DNA from: Pseudomonas sp. B6002
GTDB taxonomy: Bacteria; Pseudomonadota; Gammaproteobacteria; Pseudomonadales; Pseudomonadaceae
Direction of reading: 5' to 3'
Assembly: GCF_013385985.1 (NCBI RefSeq)
Contig: NZ_JACAOY010000002.1
Span: 248,001-312,000, forward strand
DNA length: 64,000 bases
The notes under the pieces are model-generated. The model was not told where the DNA came from. It did not search any database and worked only from the letters and a program-made list of their open reading frames with translations. Every line of letters begins with the position of its first letter. Within the stretch, counting starts at the first letter, position 1. Positions 32,512 through 43,276 of this stretch are shown one piece after another. The position numbers and the translations under genes were made by a program.

Positions 32512-33132
32512 ATGCTCAAGCAAGCACTCGCGCAAAACGGTTTGATCGCCATCCTGCGCGGCATTCGCACGGACGAAGCCGAGGCCATCGGCCACGTGCT
32601 GTACCAGGCCGGGTTTCGCGTGATTGAAGTCCCGCTGAATTCGCCCGACCCTTACACCAGCATCCGCACCCTGCGTGACAGCCTGCCCGCCGATTGCCTG
32701 ATCGGTGCGGGCACGGTGTTGACGCCAGAGCAGGTTGAGCAGGTGAAGGCGGCCGGTGGCCAAGTGATCGTGATGCCCCACAGTGACGCCCAGGTGCTGC
32801 GCGCGGCGAAAGCGGCGGGCCTGTACCTGTCGCCAGGTGTGGCGACGCCGACCGAAGCCTTCGCCGCATTGGCCGAAGGGGCTGACGTATTGAAGCTGTT
32901 CCCCGCCGAGCAAATGGGCCCGGCGGTGATCAAGGCGTGGCTGGCGGTTTTACCGTCGGGCACATTGCTGCTGCCCGTGGGCGGCATTACCCCGGACAAC
33001 ATGCAGGTGTTTGTTGACGCCGGCGCCAAAGGGTTCGGGCTGGGTTCCGGGTTGTTCAAGCCGGGCATGACCGTGGAACAGGTCGCGAGTCGCGCCCAGG
33101 CGTATGTCGCCGCCTGGAAAGCCCTGAGCTGA
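32512..33132 (+). CDS. dgoA: 2-dehydro-3-deoxy-6-phosphogalactonate aldolase
   Basis: 206 residues from ATG 32512; the longer frame back to 32167 only shadows dgoK. A class I KDPG/KDPGal aldolase that splits the substrate to pyruvate and glyceraldehyde-3-phosphate. Catalytic Glu is in GIRTDEAEAIG and the Schiff-base Lys in ADVLKLFPAEQMG. GIGTVLT-like GAGTVLTPEQV and PVGGI complete the fold. Only one base separates it from dgoK. Confidence 0.95.
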   Translation: MLKQALAQNGLIAILRGIRTDEAEAIGHVLYQAGFRVIEVPLNSPDPYTSIRTLRDSLPADCLIGAGTVLTPEQVEQVKAAGGQVIVMPHSDAQVLRAAKAAGLYLSPGVATPTEAFAALAEGADVLKLFPAEQMGPAVIKAWLAVLPSGTLLLPVGGITPDNMQVFVDAGAKGFGLGSGLFKPGMTVEQVASRAQAYVAAWKALS

Positions 33133-33180
33133 TTTCAAGTCTTGCGCCCACAGGCGCCGCATCGATAAGAGAGATAACAG

Positions 33181-34329
33181 ATGAAAATCACCAAACTGAC
33201 CACCTTCATCGTCCCGCCGCGCTGGTGCTTCCTCAAGGTCGAGACCGACCAGGGCGTGACTGGCTGGGGCGAACCCGTGGTCGAAGGTCGCGCCCACACG
33301 GTTGCGGCTGCCGTTGAAGAACTGTCCGACTACTTGATCGGCAAAGACCCACGCAACATCGAAGACATCTGGACGGTGCTTTATCGCGGCGGCTTCTACC
33401 GGGGCGGCGCCGTGCACATGAGCGCCCTGGCCGGTATCGACCAGGCGCTCTGGGACATCAAGGGCAAGGCCTTGGGTGTGTCGGTCAGCGACCTGCTCGG
33501 CGGGCAGGTGCGCGACAAGATCCGCGTGTATTCCTGGATCGGCGGCGATCGCCCGGCCGACACCGCCCGCGCTGCCAAAGAGGCCGTGGCTCGTGGTTTT
33601 ACCGCCGTGAAAATGAACGGCACCGAAGAGCTGCAGTTCGTCGACAGCTTCGAAAAAGTCGACCTGGCCCTGGCCAACGTCGCCGCCGTGCGTGATGCGG
33701 TGGGCCCGAACGTCGGCATCGGCGTCGACTTCCATGGCCGGGTGCACAAGCCCATGGCCAAGGTGCTGATGAAGGAACTCGACCCGTACAAGCTGATGTT
33801 CATCGAAGAGCCGGTGCTCAGCGAGAACTACGAAGCGCTCAAGGAACTGGCGCCGCTGACCAGCACGCCGATTGCCCTGGGCGAGCGCCTGTTCTCGCGT
33901 TGGGACTTCAAGCGCGTGCTCAGCGAAGGCTACGTCGACATCATCCAGCCCGACGCCTCCCATGCCGGTGGCATCACTGAAACCCGCAAGATCGCCAACA
34001 TGGCCGAAGCCTACGACGTGGCCCTGGCCCTGCACTGCCCGCTGGGCCCGATTGCCCTGGCCGCGTGCCTGCAACTGGACGCGGTTTGCTACAACGCGTT
34101 CATCCAGGAGCAAAGCCTGGGCATTCACTACAACGAGAGCAACGACCTGCTCGACTACGTGCGCGACCCTGGCGTGTTCGACTACGACCAAGGCTTTGTG
34201 AAGATCCCCAACGGGCCGGGCCTGGGCATCGAGATCAACGAGGAATATGTGATCGAACGCGCCGCCATCGGCCACCGCTGGCGCAACCCGATTTGGCGCC
34301 ATGCCGACGGCAGTTTTGCCGAGTGGTGA
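33181..34329 (+). CDS. dgoD: D-galactonate dehydratase
   Basis: 382 residues of the enolase superfamily (mandelate racemase group). It converts D-galactonate to 2-keto-3-deoxygalactonate. The N-terminal capping domain begins [20 protein letters not shown]. Barrel motifs include [21 protein letters not shown] (metal Asp and catalytic His), FIEEPV and [10 protein letters not shown]. It lies 48 bases after dgoA with AGAGAGATAAC upstream of the ATG. A REPIN follows. Confidence 0.96.
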   Translation: MKITKLTTFIVPPRWCFLKVETDQGVTGWGEPVVEGRAHTVAAAVEELSDYLIGKDPRNIEDIWTVLYRGGFYRGGAVHMSALAGIDQALWDIKGKALGVSVSDLLGGQVRDKIRVYSWIGGDRPADTARAAKEAVARGFTAVKMNGTEELQFVDSFEKVDLALANVAAVRDAVGPNVGIGVDFHGRVHKPMAKVLMKELDPYKLMFIEEPVLSENYEALKELAPLTSTPIALGERLFSRWDFKRVLSEGYVDIIQPDASHAGGITETRKIANMAEAYDVALALHCPLGPIALAACLQLDAVCYNAFIQEQSLGIHYNESNDLLDYVRDPGVFDYDQGFVKIPNGPGLGIEINEEYVIERAAIGHRWRNPIWRHADGSFAEW

Positions 34330-34358
34330 TTTCTCACTGACGAAATGCGGTTGAACCT

Positions 34359-34445
34359 GTGGGAGCTGGCTTGCCTGCGATAGCGGTGGGCCAGTGTGTA
34401 CATCTGGCACTGATACACCGCTATCGCAGGCAAGCCAGCTCCCAC
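34359..34445. repeat. REPIN inside the dgo cluster
   Basis: Inverted REP pair in the 184-base gap between dgoD and dgoT, which are on the same strand. GTGGG ends face outward. As a stable stem-loop it could reduce or modulate transcription into dgoT. Confidence 0.93.
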
Positions 34446-34513
34446 ATTTTGATGCGGTTTCTTCAGTCAGATTATTTTCCAGACCTCAATAAGCATAAGA
34501 AGAGGCAACCCCC

Positions 34514-35821
34514 ATGCACCCTGAAACCTTCACCGGGCAGGCTTCTTTAGTCACGCCTACGAGAAAGCGCTACTTCATCATGGTGCTGCTGTTCATCACC
34601 GTGGTGATCAACTACCTGGACCGCAGCAACCTGTCGATTGCCGCCCCGGCGCTGACCAGCGAACTGGGCATCGACCCGGTGCATGTTGGGCTGATCTTCT
34701 CGGCCTTTGGCTGGACCTACGCCGCCATGCAGATCCCGGGCGGCTGGCTGGTGGACCGCGTGCCGCCACGCATTCTCTACACGGCGGCTTTGCTGCTGTG
34801 GTCTATCGCGACCGTCATGCTCGGCTTTGCCGCCAGTTTTATCGCGCTGTTCGTGTTGCGCATGGCGGTGGGCGCGTTGGAAGCGCCGGCGTATCCGATC
34901 AACAGCCGCGTTGTGACCACCTGGTTTCCCGAGCGCGAACGCGCCACGGCGATTGGCGTCTACACCTCCGGGCAGTTTGTCGGGCTGGCGTTTCTCACAC
35001 CGGTGTTGGCGTGGCTGCAACACGCGTTTGGCTGGCACATGGTGTTTGTGGTCACCGGTGGTGTTGGCATCTTGTGGGCGATCATCTGGTACGCGGTGTA
35101 CCGCGAGCCGAAGGATTTCAAAGGCGCCAACAGCGCGGAAATCGAGCTGATCCGTGAAGGCGGCGGGTTGGTGGATATGCAGGAAAAAGCCGCCAAAGCG
35201 CCGTTCAGTTGGGTCGACCTGGGGATCGTGCTGAGCAAGCGCAAGCTCTGGGGCATCTACCTGGGGCAGTTCTGCCTGAACTCGACGTTGTGGTTTTTCC
35301 TGACGTGGTTCCCGACCTACCTGGTGAAATATCGCGGCATGGACTTCATCAAGTCCGGCCTGCTGGCGTCGCTGCCGTTCCTCGCTGCGTTTGTCGGTGT
35401 GTTGTGTTCCGGGATCTTTTCCGACTGGCTGATTCGTCGCGGCGCATCGGTGGGGTTTGCGCGCAAGCTGCCGATCATTGGCGGGCTGCTGATCTCCACG
35501 GCGATCATCGGTGCCAACTATGTGGACTCGACGGCCTGGGTGATTGCCTTCCTGGCTGTGGCGTTCTTTGGTAATGGCCTGGCGTCGATCACCTGGTCGC
35601 TGGTCTCGACCCTGGCGCCGGCACGGTTGCTGGGTTTGACCGGTGGGGTGTTCAACTTCATCGGTAATCTGTCAGCCATTGCCACGCCGATCGTGATTGG
35701 CTTTTTGGCCAGCGGCGATTCGTTTGCGCCGGCGATTACCTACATCGCAGTACTGGCATTGCTGGGTGCGCTGTCCTACGTATTGCTCGTAGGCAAAGTC
35801 GAACGCATCGAACTCAATTGA
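34514..35821 (+). CDS. dgoT: MFS transporter, probable D-galactonate permease
   Basis: 435 residues of the anion:cation symporter family in the major facilitator superfamily, with about 12 membrane helices. The start of helix 1 reads VVINYLDRSNLSIAAPAL, characteristic of ACS members such as ExuT, GudP and DgoT. The conserved loop 2-3 motif is GWLVDRVPPR. Position at the end of the dgo cluster gives the likely substrate, D-galactonate, taken up with protons. AAGAGGCAACC precedes the ATG. Confidence 0.88.
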   Translation: MHPETFTGQASLVTPTRKRYFIMVLLFITVVINYLDRSNLSIAAPALTSELGIDPVHVGLIFSAFGWTYAAMQIPGGWLVDRVPPRILYTAALLLWSIATVMLGFAASFIALFVLRMAVGALEAPAYPINSRVVTTWFPERERATAIGVYTSGQFVGLAFLTPVLAWLQHAFGWHMVFVVTGGVGILWAIIWYAVYREPKDFKGANSAEIELIREGGGLVDMQEKAAKAPFSWVDLGIVLSKRKLWGIYLGQFCLNSTLWFFLTWFPTYLVKYRGMDFIKSGLLASLPFLAAFVGVLCSGIFSDWLIRRGASVGFARKLPIIGGLLISTAIIGANYVDSTAWVIAFLAVAFFGNGLASITWSLVSTLAPARLLGLTGGVFNFIGNLSAIATPIVIGFLASGDSFAPAITYIAVLALLGALSYVLLVGKVERIELN

Positions 35822-35831
35822 TACAACCCCT

Positions 35832-35885
35832 GTAGGAGCCGGCTTGCCGGCGATAGCGCCCGTGAAGACGCCATCGCCGGCAAGG
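35832..35885. repeat. Truncated REPIN (GTAGGAGCC type)
   Basis: One full REP (35832-35854) followed by the first 12 bases of the inverted partner (ATCGCCGGCAAG), after which the match stops abruptly. It lies between convergent dgoT and the cigR-like gene. Confidence 0.85.
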
Positions 35886-35893
35886 TGTGTGAG

Positions 35894-36331
35894 TTAGTTC
35901 AGCACGCCATCGAGGATTTCGTAGACGATGCCCGTACCCACGGCGATCAGCACCACGTCAGGCCCGGAGCGGCGCCATTCATAGCCCGGGTACTGCGGTA
36001 GGCGACCCAGCGCTCGATTGTCCAGGCGTTCGCCGTAGTAGCCACGTGGCAGCGGCTGGCCACGCACCAGACGCACGTTTGGCGGCGGTGGTGCGCCACG
36101 GGAGAACTGGCCGTGGTTGTCGTGGATGATCTGGCGTACCGGGCCGAAATCCTGGGGTGGGCCACGGCGGTTGTCTGGCGGGCCGCGGTGGTCGTCGCCG
36201 CGCTGCTCGTGCTGGCCTTGCGGGCCACCACGGTCGGGGCCGCCCTGATCGTAGGGCGCCGCGTGTGCCAGGGCAGTGGCACCCAGCATCAGCACGCCGA
36301 GACCGGCGATCAAGCGTTTAGGCATTTTCAT
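35894..36331 (-). CDS. CigR/RcnB-like periplasmic protein
   Basis: 145 residues. A signal peptide (LIAGLGVLMLGATALAHA) is followed by a low-complexity Gly/Pro/Asp/Arg-rich stretch (about 25-75). The conserved C-terminal module reads RGYYGERLDNRALGRLPQYPGYEWRRSGPDVVLIAVGTGIVYEILDGVLN. This matches the anti-virulence regulator CigR family in Pseudomonas annotations, related to RcnB. The hydrophobic C-terminal stretch may anchor it in the membrane. Function here is unknown. Confidence 0.75.
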   Translation of the reverse strand: MKMPKRLIAGLGVLMLGATALAHAAPYDQGGPDRGGPQGQHEQRGDDHRGPPDNRRGPPQDFGPVRQIIHDNHGQFSRGAPPPPNVRLVRGQPLPRGYYGERLDNRALGRLPQYPGYEWRRSGPDVVLIAVGTGIVYEILDGVLN

Positions 36332-36356
36332 GGGGGCTTTCCTCAGTACTGCACGA

Positions 36357-36393
36357 ACAAAAAAGGGATTTCGAACGAGGTTCGAAATCCCTT
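36357..36393 (-). terminator. Rho-independent terminator of trpBA
   Basis: Perfect 14-bp stem AAGGGATTTCGAAC / GTTCGAAATCCCTT with loop GAG. On the minus strand it is followed by TTTTTTGTT. It lies 77 bases after the trpA stop. Confidence 0.93.
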
Positions 36394-36469
36394 GGTCTTG
36401 TCAGTTTAGGTACTGAGTTTTCAGTTTGATTCCTCTGTATCAGGAACTTTACCTACTGCTACATGGCGT

Positions 36470-37278
36470 TTACTTACGGGCGTTACGGACACCTTCCGAC
36501 AGAGCCGCGCACAAGCTCAATACGCCATCAATCGCTTGCTGATCATTTTTCGCAGTGGCGATGTGGTCGATCAATGCCGAACCCACCACGACACCGTCCG
36601 CCAGCCGCGCGATGGCCGCCGCTTGCTCCGGCGTGCGAATACCGAAACCGATGCTGATCGGCAGGTCGGTATGCCGACGCAGGCGAGTCACGGCTTCTTC
36701 AACGTGCTCCAGGGTGGCGGCACCGGCGCCGGTCACGCCGGCCACCGACACGTAGTACACAAAGCCGGAGCTGCCGTTGAGCACGGTGGGCAGGCGCACG
36801 TCGTCGGTGGTCGGCGTGGTCAGGCGGATAAAGTCGATGCCTGCGGCCTGGGCCGGGTCGCACAGCTCGCCGTTATGCTCAGGGGGCATGTCGACCACGA
36901 TCAGACCGTCAACGCCGGCCTCTTTGGCGTCGGCGATGAACTGCGGCACGCCGTACTTGTGGATCGGGTTGAAGTAGCCCATCAGCACCAGGGGCGTGTC
37001 GTTATTGTCCTTGCGGAACTCACGCACCATCTGCAGGGTTTTCACCAGGTTCTGCTTGGCGTTCAGCGCGCGGATGTTGGCCAGCTGGATCGCCGGGCCG
37101 TCGGCCATCGGGTCGGTGAAGGGCATGCCCAGCTCGATCACGTCGGCACCGGCGGCCGGCAGGCCTTTGAGGATCGCCAGCGAGGTGTCATATCCCGGGT
37201 CGCCAGCGGTGACGAAGGTCACCAGGGCGGCGCGGTTCTGTTCTTTAAGCTGTGCGAAGCGGGTGTGCAGGCGGCTCA

Positions 37279-37279
<1 letters not shown>
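36470..37279 (-). CDS. trpA: Tryptophan synthase alpha subunit
   Basis: 269 residues from ATG 37279; a longer frame into trpB is a shadow. It cleaves indole-3-glycerol phosphate to indole and glyceraldehyde-3-phosphate. The catalytic Glu and Asp lie in [15 protein letters not shown]. Phosphate-binding segments include GVTGAGA and GFGIRTPEQ. Its start overlaps the trpB stop by one base (TGATG). A strong terminator follows. Confidence 0.98.
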
Positions 37280-38615
<1,336 letters not shown>

Positions 38616-39512
38616 ATGAGCCGAGACCTCCCGCCCCTCAATGCCTTGCGTGCGTTTGAGGCCACTGCACGCCTGAACAGCGTCAGCCAGGCCGCTGACC
38701 AGTTACACGTGACCCACGGCGCTGTCAGCCGGCAGTTGAAAGTGCTGGAAGAACAGCTGGGCGTCAGCTTGTTCGTCAAGGACGGTCGCGGCCTTAAACT
38801 CACAGATGCGGGCGTGCGGCTACGTGATGCGACGACCGATGCGTTTGAACGGCTCAGAGACGTGTGTGCGGAACTGACCCAGGCCAGCGCCGACGCACCC
38901 TTCGTTCTCGGTTGTTCAGGCAGCTTGCTGGCGCGCTGGTTGATTCCGCGCCTGGGCCGCTTGAATGCGGACTTGCCGGACCTGCGCCTGCACCTGTCGG
39001 CGGGTGACGGCGACCTTGATCCCAGGCGGCCGGGCCTCGACGCCCTATTGGTATTCGCCGAGCCGCCATGGCCAGCTGATATGCAGGTGTACGAGTTGGC
39101 GAGCGAGCGTATCGGCCCGGTGATGAGCCCGCGTTTTGCCGGTTTCGAACGACTGAGTCATGCGCCCGCCCAGGCGTTATGTGGCGAAAAACTCTTGCAC
39201 ACCACCTCGCGCCCGCAGGCCTGGCCCAGTTGGGCAGCGCAGCACGGCATCGAACCCGACGCGTTGAAACACGGCCAGGGCTTTGAGCATTTGTATTATT
39301 TGCTGGAGGCTGCGGTGGCGGGCTTGGGTGTGGCGATTGCGCCGCAACCCCTGGTAGCAGAGGACCTGCGGGCAGGCCGCCTGGTGGCGCCATGGAGCTT
39401 CAGTGAAACCCCGGCGCACCTGGCGTTGTGGCTACCCAAGCGTGCCGCAGATGGGCGCGCCGGGCAGCTGGCGCAGTGGCTCAAGGCTGAGCTACTGCGC
39501 GAACCGGTTTAA
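38616..39512 (+). CDS. trpI: LysR-type transcriptional activator TrpI
   Basis: 298 residues. The N-terminal helix-turn-helix is [41 protein letters not shown] and the effector domain begins near residue 93. Divergent placement next to trpBA identifies it as TrpI rather than another GcvA-like LysR protein. The 3' end overlaps the converging DUF883 gene by three bases. Confidence 0.93.
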   Translation: MSRDLPPLNALRAFEATARLNSVSQAADQLHVTHGAVSRQLKVLEEQLGVSLFVKDGRGLKLTDAGVRLRDATTDAFERLRDVCAELTQASADAPFVLGCSGSLLARWLIPRLGRLNADLPDLRLHLSAGDGDLDPRRPGLDALLVFAEPPWPADMQVYELASERIGPVMSPRFAGFERLSHAPAQALCGEKLLHTTSRPQAWPSWAAQHGIEPDALKHGQGFEHLYYLLEAAVAGLGVAIAPQPLVAEDLRAGRLVAPWSFSETPAHLALWLPKRAADGRAGQLAQWLKAELLREPV

Positions 39513-39835
39513 TCGCCGCGTTTGCACAGCAGGTAAGCGGCGAGCAGACCCAATGCACCGACGGCGACGCCGGCTGTGGTCCATGGGTGCTCTTGTGCGT
39601 AGTCCCGGGTGGCGACACCGGTTTCGCGGATTTTGACTTTGCTTTCTTCGTAGGCATCGCTGATCAGGTGGCGGGAATGCTTGAGGGCATTCTCGGCATT
39701 GCTTTTCAGGGCCTTCAAGGTTTTGCGCGACTCGTCGGATGCATCGTCCTTGAGGCTTTCCAGCGATTTGAGCAGGCTCGAAATCTCGGCTTCCATGCTT
39801 TCCAGCGACGCTTTGCGTAAAGAAGTGTTGGCCAT
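39509..39835 (-). CDS. DUF883 (ElaB/YqjD-like) membrane-anchored protein
   Basis: 108 residues. A long charged amphipathic helix (about 1-78) is followed by a C-terminal membrane helix [19 protein letters not shown] and a basic end CKRGD. This is the layout of YqjD/ElaB, inner-membrane proteins that bind stationary-phase ribosomes in E. coli. Its stop codon overlaps that of trpI tail to tail. A stationary-phase role is inferred from the family only. Confidence 0.85.
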   Translation of the reverse strand: MANTSLRKASLESMEAEISSLLKSLESLKDDASDESRKTLKALKSNAENALKHSRHLISDAYEESKVKIRETGVATRDYAQEHPWTTAGVAVGALGLLAAYLLCKRGD

Positions 39836-39991
39836 GTGGACTCTCCTGAAGTGATTGAGTGGCAGGTGTAGATACCGACTGCGGCGGTTTCAGAAAGTGC
39901 AGTAAATCTGAACTTTCGCGTAGGAACGGTCGCCAGAAGCAGTACGAACATTGACTGCTACGCTTGCTTAACGACCCTTAGGAGAACTGCC

Positions 39992-40207
39992 ATGAGTGAT
40001 CATCACACCTACAAGAAAGTCGAACTGGTGGGCTCGTCCACCTCCAGCATCGAAGACGCGATCAACAATGCCCTGGCCGAGGCCAACAAGAGCATCAAGC
40101 ACCTGGAGTGGTTTGAGGTGACTGAGACCCGTGGCCATATCAAGGACGGCAAGGCCGCGCACTTCCAGGTCACGCTCAAGGTGGGGTTCCGAATTGCCAG
40201 TAGTTGA
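39992..40207 (+). CDS. Dodecin flavin-binding protein
   Basis: 71 residues, the usual dodecin size. Sequence YKKVELVGSSTSSIEDAINNAL, then IKHLEWFEVTETRGHI with the flavin-stacking Trp, then HFQVTLKVGFRI. Twelve subunits form a hollow shell that stores flavins. AGGAGAACTGCC precedes the ATG. It is monocistronic by spacing. Confidence 0.95.
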   Translation: MSDHHTYKKVELVGSSTSSIEDAINNALAEANKSIKHLEWFEVTETRGHIKDGKAAHFQVTLKVGFRIASS

Positions 40208-40323
40208 TGGCATCGGTTGAACTTTGCCGACTGGCCGATTGCCATAACCTGCGCTACAACCTTAGGGTGCCGACGCGACGCGCGCCGGCACGCTCTTTTC
40301 GATCAGCGCAAGGAAAGTAACGG

Positions 40324-40551
40324 ATGAAGAAGTTCCTGTTAGCGGTAGGTTTGTTGAGCATTGCAGGCACAGCCCTGGCGGCTGGCAAGCCATGTGAAGA
40401 GCTGAAAAGCGAAATTGCTGCGAAAATCGACGCCAAGGGCGCCAAGCATTATTCGCTGGAAGTGGTGGACAAGGGCGCTGCAGCCGAAGGTTACAAAGTA
40501 ATCGGTAGCTGCGAAGCCGGTACCAAGGAAATTGCTTACAAGCGCGGTTAA
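40324..40551 (+). CDS. DUF1161 periplasmic protein, copy 1
   Basis: 75 residues with signal peptide MKKFLLAVGLLSIAGTALA. The mature part has two cysteines (KPCEELKSEIAAKI and IGSCEAGTKEIAY) that could form a disulfide. A paralogue lies at 42472. The function of DUF1161 is unknown. AAGGAAAGTAACGG precedes the start, and a strong terminator follows. Confidence 0.88.
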   Translation: MKKFLLAVGLLSIAGTALAAGKPCEELKSEIAAKIDAKGAKHYSLEVVDKGAAAEGYKVIGSCEAGTKEIAYKRG

Positions 40552-40570
40552 TCCCGTGTTGCAGACATAA

Positions 40571-40600
40571 AAAACCGACGCGAGTGCGTCGGTTTTTTTT
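40571..40600 (+). terminator. Rho-independent terminator after DUF1161 copy 1
   Basis: 11-bp stem AAAACCGACGC / GCGTCGGTTTT, loop GAGT, followed by a T run. A's on the left flank allow use by the converging LLM oxidoreductase transcript too. Confidence 0.93.
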
Positions 40601-40612
40601 CGCCTGAAGGTT

Positions 40613-41614
40613 TTAGCCCTTCATCAGTTGCGCCAGCAGCTCGTAGGAATGAATCCGGTCGGCGTGCTCGTACAGGTCGCAGGTAAAGATCAGCTCATCG
40701 GCGCCGGTCTGCTCGATCAGCACCTCCAGCTTGGCGCGGATCTTCGCCGGGCTACCCACCATCGCCAGGCCCAGGAAGCTGCCCACCGCGTCTTTTTCAT
40801 GGGGCAGCCACAGGCCGTCCATGGTTTTCACCGGTGGGCGCTGCACCAGGCTCTGCCCGCGCATCAGGGCGAGAATGCGCTGATACACGGAAGTCGCCAG
40901 GTAATCGGCCTGTTCGTCGGTGTCGGCGGCCACCAGCGGAATGCCGAGCATCACGTAGGGCTTGTCCAGCACGGCTGAAGGCTTGAAGTGGTTGCGGTAG
41001 ACGCGGATCGCCTCGTGCATCAAGCGTGGTGCGAAATGGGAGGCGAAGGCGTAGGGCAAGCCGCGTTCACCTGCCAGCTGTGCGCTGAACAGGCTGGAGC
41101 CCAGCAGCCACACCGGCACGTTGGTCCCGGTGCCGGGAACCGCAATCACCCGCTGGTCTGGCGTGCGTGGGCCCAGGTAGGCCATCAGTTCGGCGACATC
41201 TTCGGGGAAATCGTCGGCACTGCCGGAACGCTCACGGCGCAGGGCGCGGGCGGTCATCTGGTCGGAGCCGGGGGCGCGGCCCAGGCCCAGGTCGATACGG
41301 CCGGGGTAGAGGCTTTCAAGGGTGCCGAACTGCTCGGCGATCACCAGCGGCGCGTGGTTGGGCAGCATCACGCCACCGGAGCCGACGCGGATGGTCGACG
41401 TACCGCCCGCCAGGTAGCCCAGCAACACCGAAGTGGCCGAGCTGGCGATGCCGTCCATGTTGTGATGCTCAGCCACCCAGAAACGGTTGTAGCCGAACTT
41501 TTCCACGTGCTGAGCCAGGTCCAGGGAATTGCGCAACGACTGCGCCGGGCTGCCGTTGGCGCGCACGGGCACGAGGTCGAGGGTCGAGAACTTCACGTCG
41601 GACAGCGATTTCAT
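40613..41614 (-). CDS. Luciferase-like (LLM) flavin-dependent oxidoreductase
   Basis: 333 residues of the bacterial luciferase superfamily, closest in style to the YhbW/MsnO8 group. Visible features are [33 protein letters not shown] (the AEHH motif), [16 protein letters not shown] and [13 protein letters not shown]. It should use reduced FMN on an unknown substrate. It is monocistronic between two small-gene clusters. Confidence 0.9.
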   Translation of the reverse strand: MKSLSDVKFSTLDLVPVRANGSPAQSLRNSLDLAQHVEKFGYNRFWVAEHHNMDGIASSATSVLLGYLAGGTSTIRVGSGGVMLPNHAPLVIAEQFGTLESLYPGRIDLGLGRAPGSDQMTARALRRERSGSADDFPEDVAELMAYLGPRTPDQRVIAVPGTGTNVPVWLLGSSLFSAQLAGERGLPYAFASHFAPRLMHEAIRVYRNHFKPSAVLDKPYVMLGIPLVAADTDEQADYLATSVYQRILALMRGQSLVQRPPVKTMDGLWLPHEKDAVGSFLGLAMVGSPAKIRAKLEVLIEQTGADELIFTCDLYEHADRIHSYELLAQLMKG

Positions 41615-41831
41615 AAGCCTGCTTCTCCATTAGGTGCGCAGGCTTATAGACGAACCAAAACCTGCCGCTTCATGTGCATGGTTAATGAGATGTGGGCATA
41701 TACCCGAGATTCAATAGCTCGCCGGGAAAATTCCTACTGCAATGCTAGGTTTCTCCGACAAGATGAACTTTGCCGGGGCGTCTATCCTCAGAACCCTTAC
41801 TGACGCAAAACCACCGTTCGAGGAGACCGCT

Positions 41832-42263
41832 ATGAGTATCGTGAAAAAAGCATCCGCGCATTGGGAAGGTGACCTGAAGACTGGCCTGGGCTCCATCTCT
41901 ACGGAAACCGGCGTATTGCGCGAAGCGCCCTACGGCTTCAAGGCGCGTTTCGAGGGTGGCAAGGGTACGAACCCTGAGGAGTTGATCGGCGCGGCCCATG
42001 CCGGCTGCTTCTCCATGGCCTTTTCCATGATTCTGGGCGATGCCGGCCTCAAGGCTGACAGCATCGACACCCAGGCGGAAGTCACCCTGGACCAGGTGGA
42101 CGGCGGCTTTGCTATTACCGCTGTGCACCTGATCCTGAAGGCCAAGATCCCCGGCGCGAGCCAGGCGCAGTTCGATGAGCTGAGCAAAAAGGCCAAGGAA
42201 GGTTGTCCGGTCTCCAAGGTGCTGAATGCAAAAATCAGCCTGGACGCCACCCTCGTAAGCTAA
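41832..42263 (+). CDS. OsmC-family peroxiredoxin
   Basis: 143 residues from ATG 41832; 30 further upstream codons are open but non-conserved, and AGGAG precedes this ATG. The two redox cysteines are in AAHAGCFSMAFS and KEGCPVSKVL, with the family Arg in FKARFEGG. It reduces organic hydroperoxides by a thiol mechanism. CTATCCT at about 41782, near the RpoS -10 consensus, could be its promoter, in line with stress control of osmC. Confidence 0.93.
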   Translation: MSIVKKASAHWEGDLKTGLGSISTETGVLREAPYGFKARFEGGKGTNPEELIGAAHAGCFSMAFSMILGDAGLKADSIDTQAEVTLDQVDGGFAITAVHLILKAKIPGASQAQFDELSKKAKEGCPVSKVLNAKISLDATLVS

Positions 42264-42276
42264 CCCCGCCGCACCT

Positions 42277-42357
42277 GTAGGAGCCGGCTTGCCGGCGATG
42301 AGGCCCTCAGATTTGCATCGTTCTTGAGGCCGTCATCGCCGGCAAGCCGGCTCCTAC
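42277..42357. repeat. REPIN (GTAGGAGCCGGCTTGCC type)
   Basis: Complete inverted REP pair with outward GTAGG ends, between osmC and the second DUF1161 gene. Confidence 0.93.
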
Positions 42358-42471
42358 AGTGGGGTTTAAAACATCTGCGTCAAATCAGAACTCGTGTTTC
42401 ATCGATGTGGTCCTATAGGCTATGCAGCCTAGGCGCACACCCGTGCGCAGTGCATTCAGGGAGCTTCACAC

Positions 42472-42711
42472 ATGAAACGTTTTGCCTTGGCGATCATCTG
42501 CGGTGTTCTGGCCACCTCGGCCGTGGCCGCTCCAAAAGATTGTGAAGAGCTCAGGAAAGAGATCGAGGTCAAGATCCAGGCCAATGCCGTGCCGTCCTAC
42601 ACCTTGGAGGTTGTCAGCAAGGAAGAAGCTGACAAGCACGACGTGGCCATGGTCGTCGGCAGCTGTGAGAACGGCACTAAGGCAATCATCTACCAGAAAA
42701 ACAACGACTGA
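42472..42711 (+). CDS. DUF1161 periplasmic protein, copy 2
   Basis: 79 residues with signal peptide MKRFALAIICGVLATSAVA. Same layout as the gene at 40324: KDCEELRKEIEVKIQANAV and VGSCENGTKAIIYQKNND, with two matching cysteines. The two copies are roughly half identical by eye. Its stop abuts the converging lipoprotein gene with no gap. Confidence 0.88.
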   Translation: MKRFALAIICGVLATSAVAAPKDCEELRKEIEVKIQANAVPSYTLEVVSKEEADKHDVAMVVGSCENGTKAIIYQKNND

Positions 42712-43134
42712 TCAGAGGCAGTTCACACTGCGTTCTTCGGCCAGCAACTTGCCAGCAGCGTCATACAGCCGGATGTTGGGCGTGAATGCCAGCGAGCGTC
42801 CTTCCAGTTGATAGTGCTGCCCCGCCCGGAAGTTGTCGTATTGCAGGGTCATGAAGCAGGTGCGGTCGCGCGTCTGGTCCAGCCCGCCGATCCCCGTGCC
42901 GGTGTTCACCTCGAAATCGAAGCGCACCATCAGCTCATGGCTGCCCGGTGGCACCTGGAAGAAACGCCCATCGTTGAGGTTCTTGCCGTCCAGGCGCTGG
43001 GCCATTACCAGCTTGGCACCGGGTGTCGGGGTGATGAAGTCGACCCAGGCCTGGTGCGGGTCCGCCGGCGGGATCGGGGTTGTCGCGCACGCTGTGAGAA
43101 GCACGGCGGCGAGGGGAAGCAAGAGCTGGCGCAT
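42712..43134 (-). CDS. Small outer-membrane lipoprotein, function unknown
   Basis: 140 residues from ATG 43134 (a GTG three codons upstream is possible). The lipobox is LLTAC, within MRQLLLPLAAVLLTACATTP. The mature part is beta-rich (PPGSHELMVRFDFEVNTGTGIGG) with a late cysteine pair. It resembles short Pseudomonas lipoproteins of unknown role. It converges on DUF1161 copy 2. Confidence 0.75.
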   Translation of the reverse strand: MRQLLLPLAAVLLTACATTPIPPADPHQAWVDFITPTPGAKLVMAQRLDGKNLNDGRFFQVPPGSHELMVRFDFEVNTGTGIGGLDQTRDRTCFMTLQYDNFRAGQHYQLEGRSLAFTPNIRLYDAAGKLLAEERSVNCL

Positions 43135-43276
43135 GGCAGGCACTCAACGGTTGGAAAGAATTGAGTCTGGCGCGGATGGCAGCAGACTCCCTGTGAGTAT
43201 AAACACGCCACGCCATGGAAAAATTCCGTGCAGGCAGGATAGTCTGGCGAGCCAATAACCCAGGAGTGCTCAGGGC

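Noticed and set aside
41505-41520. Another CCACGTG core near the LLM oxidoreductase start region.
   Set aside because: The right half does not match parS (GCTGAG instead of GGAACA).
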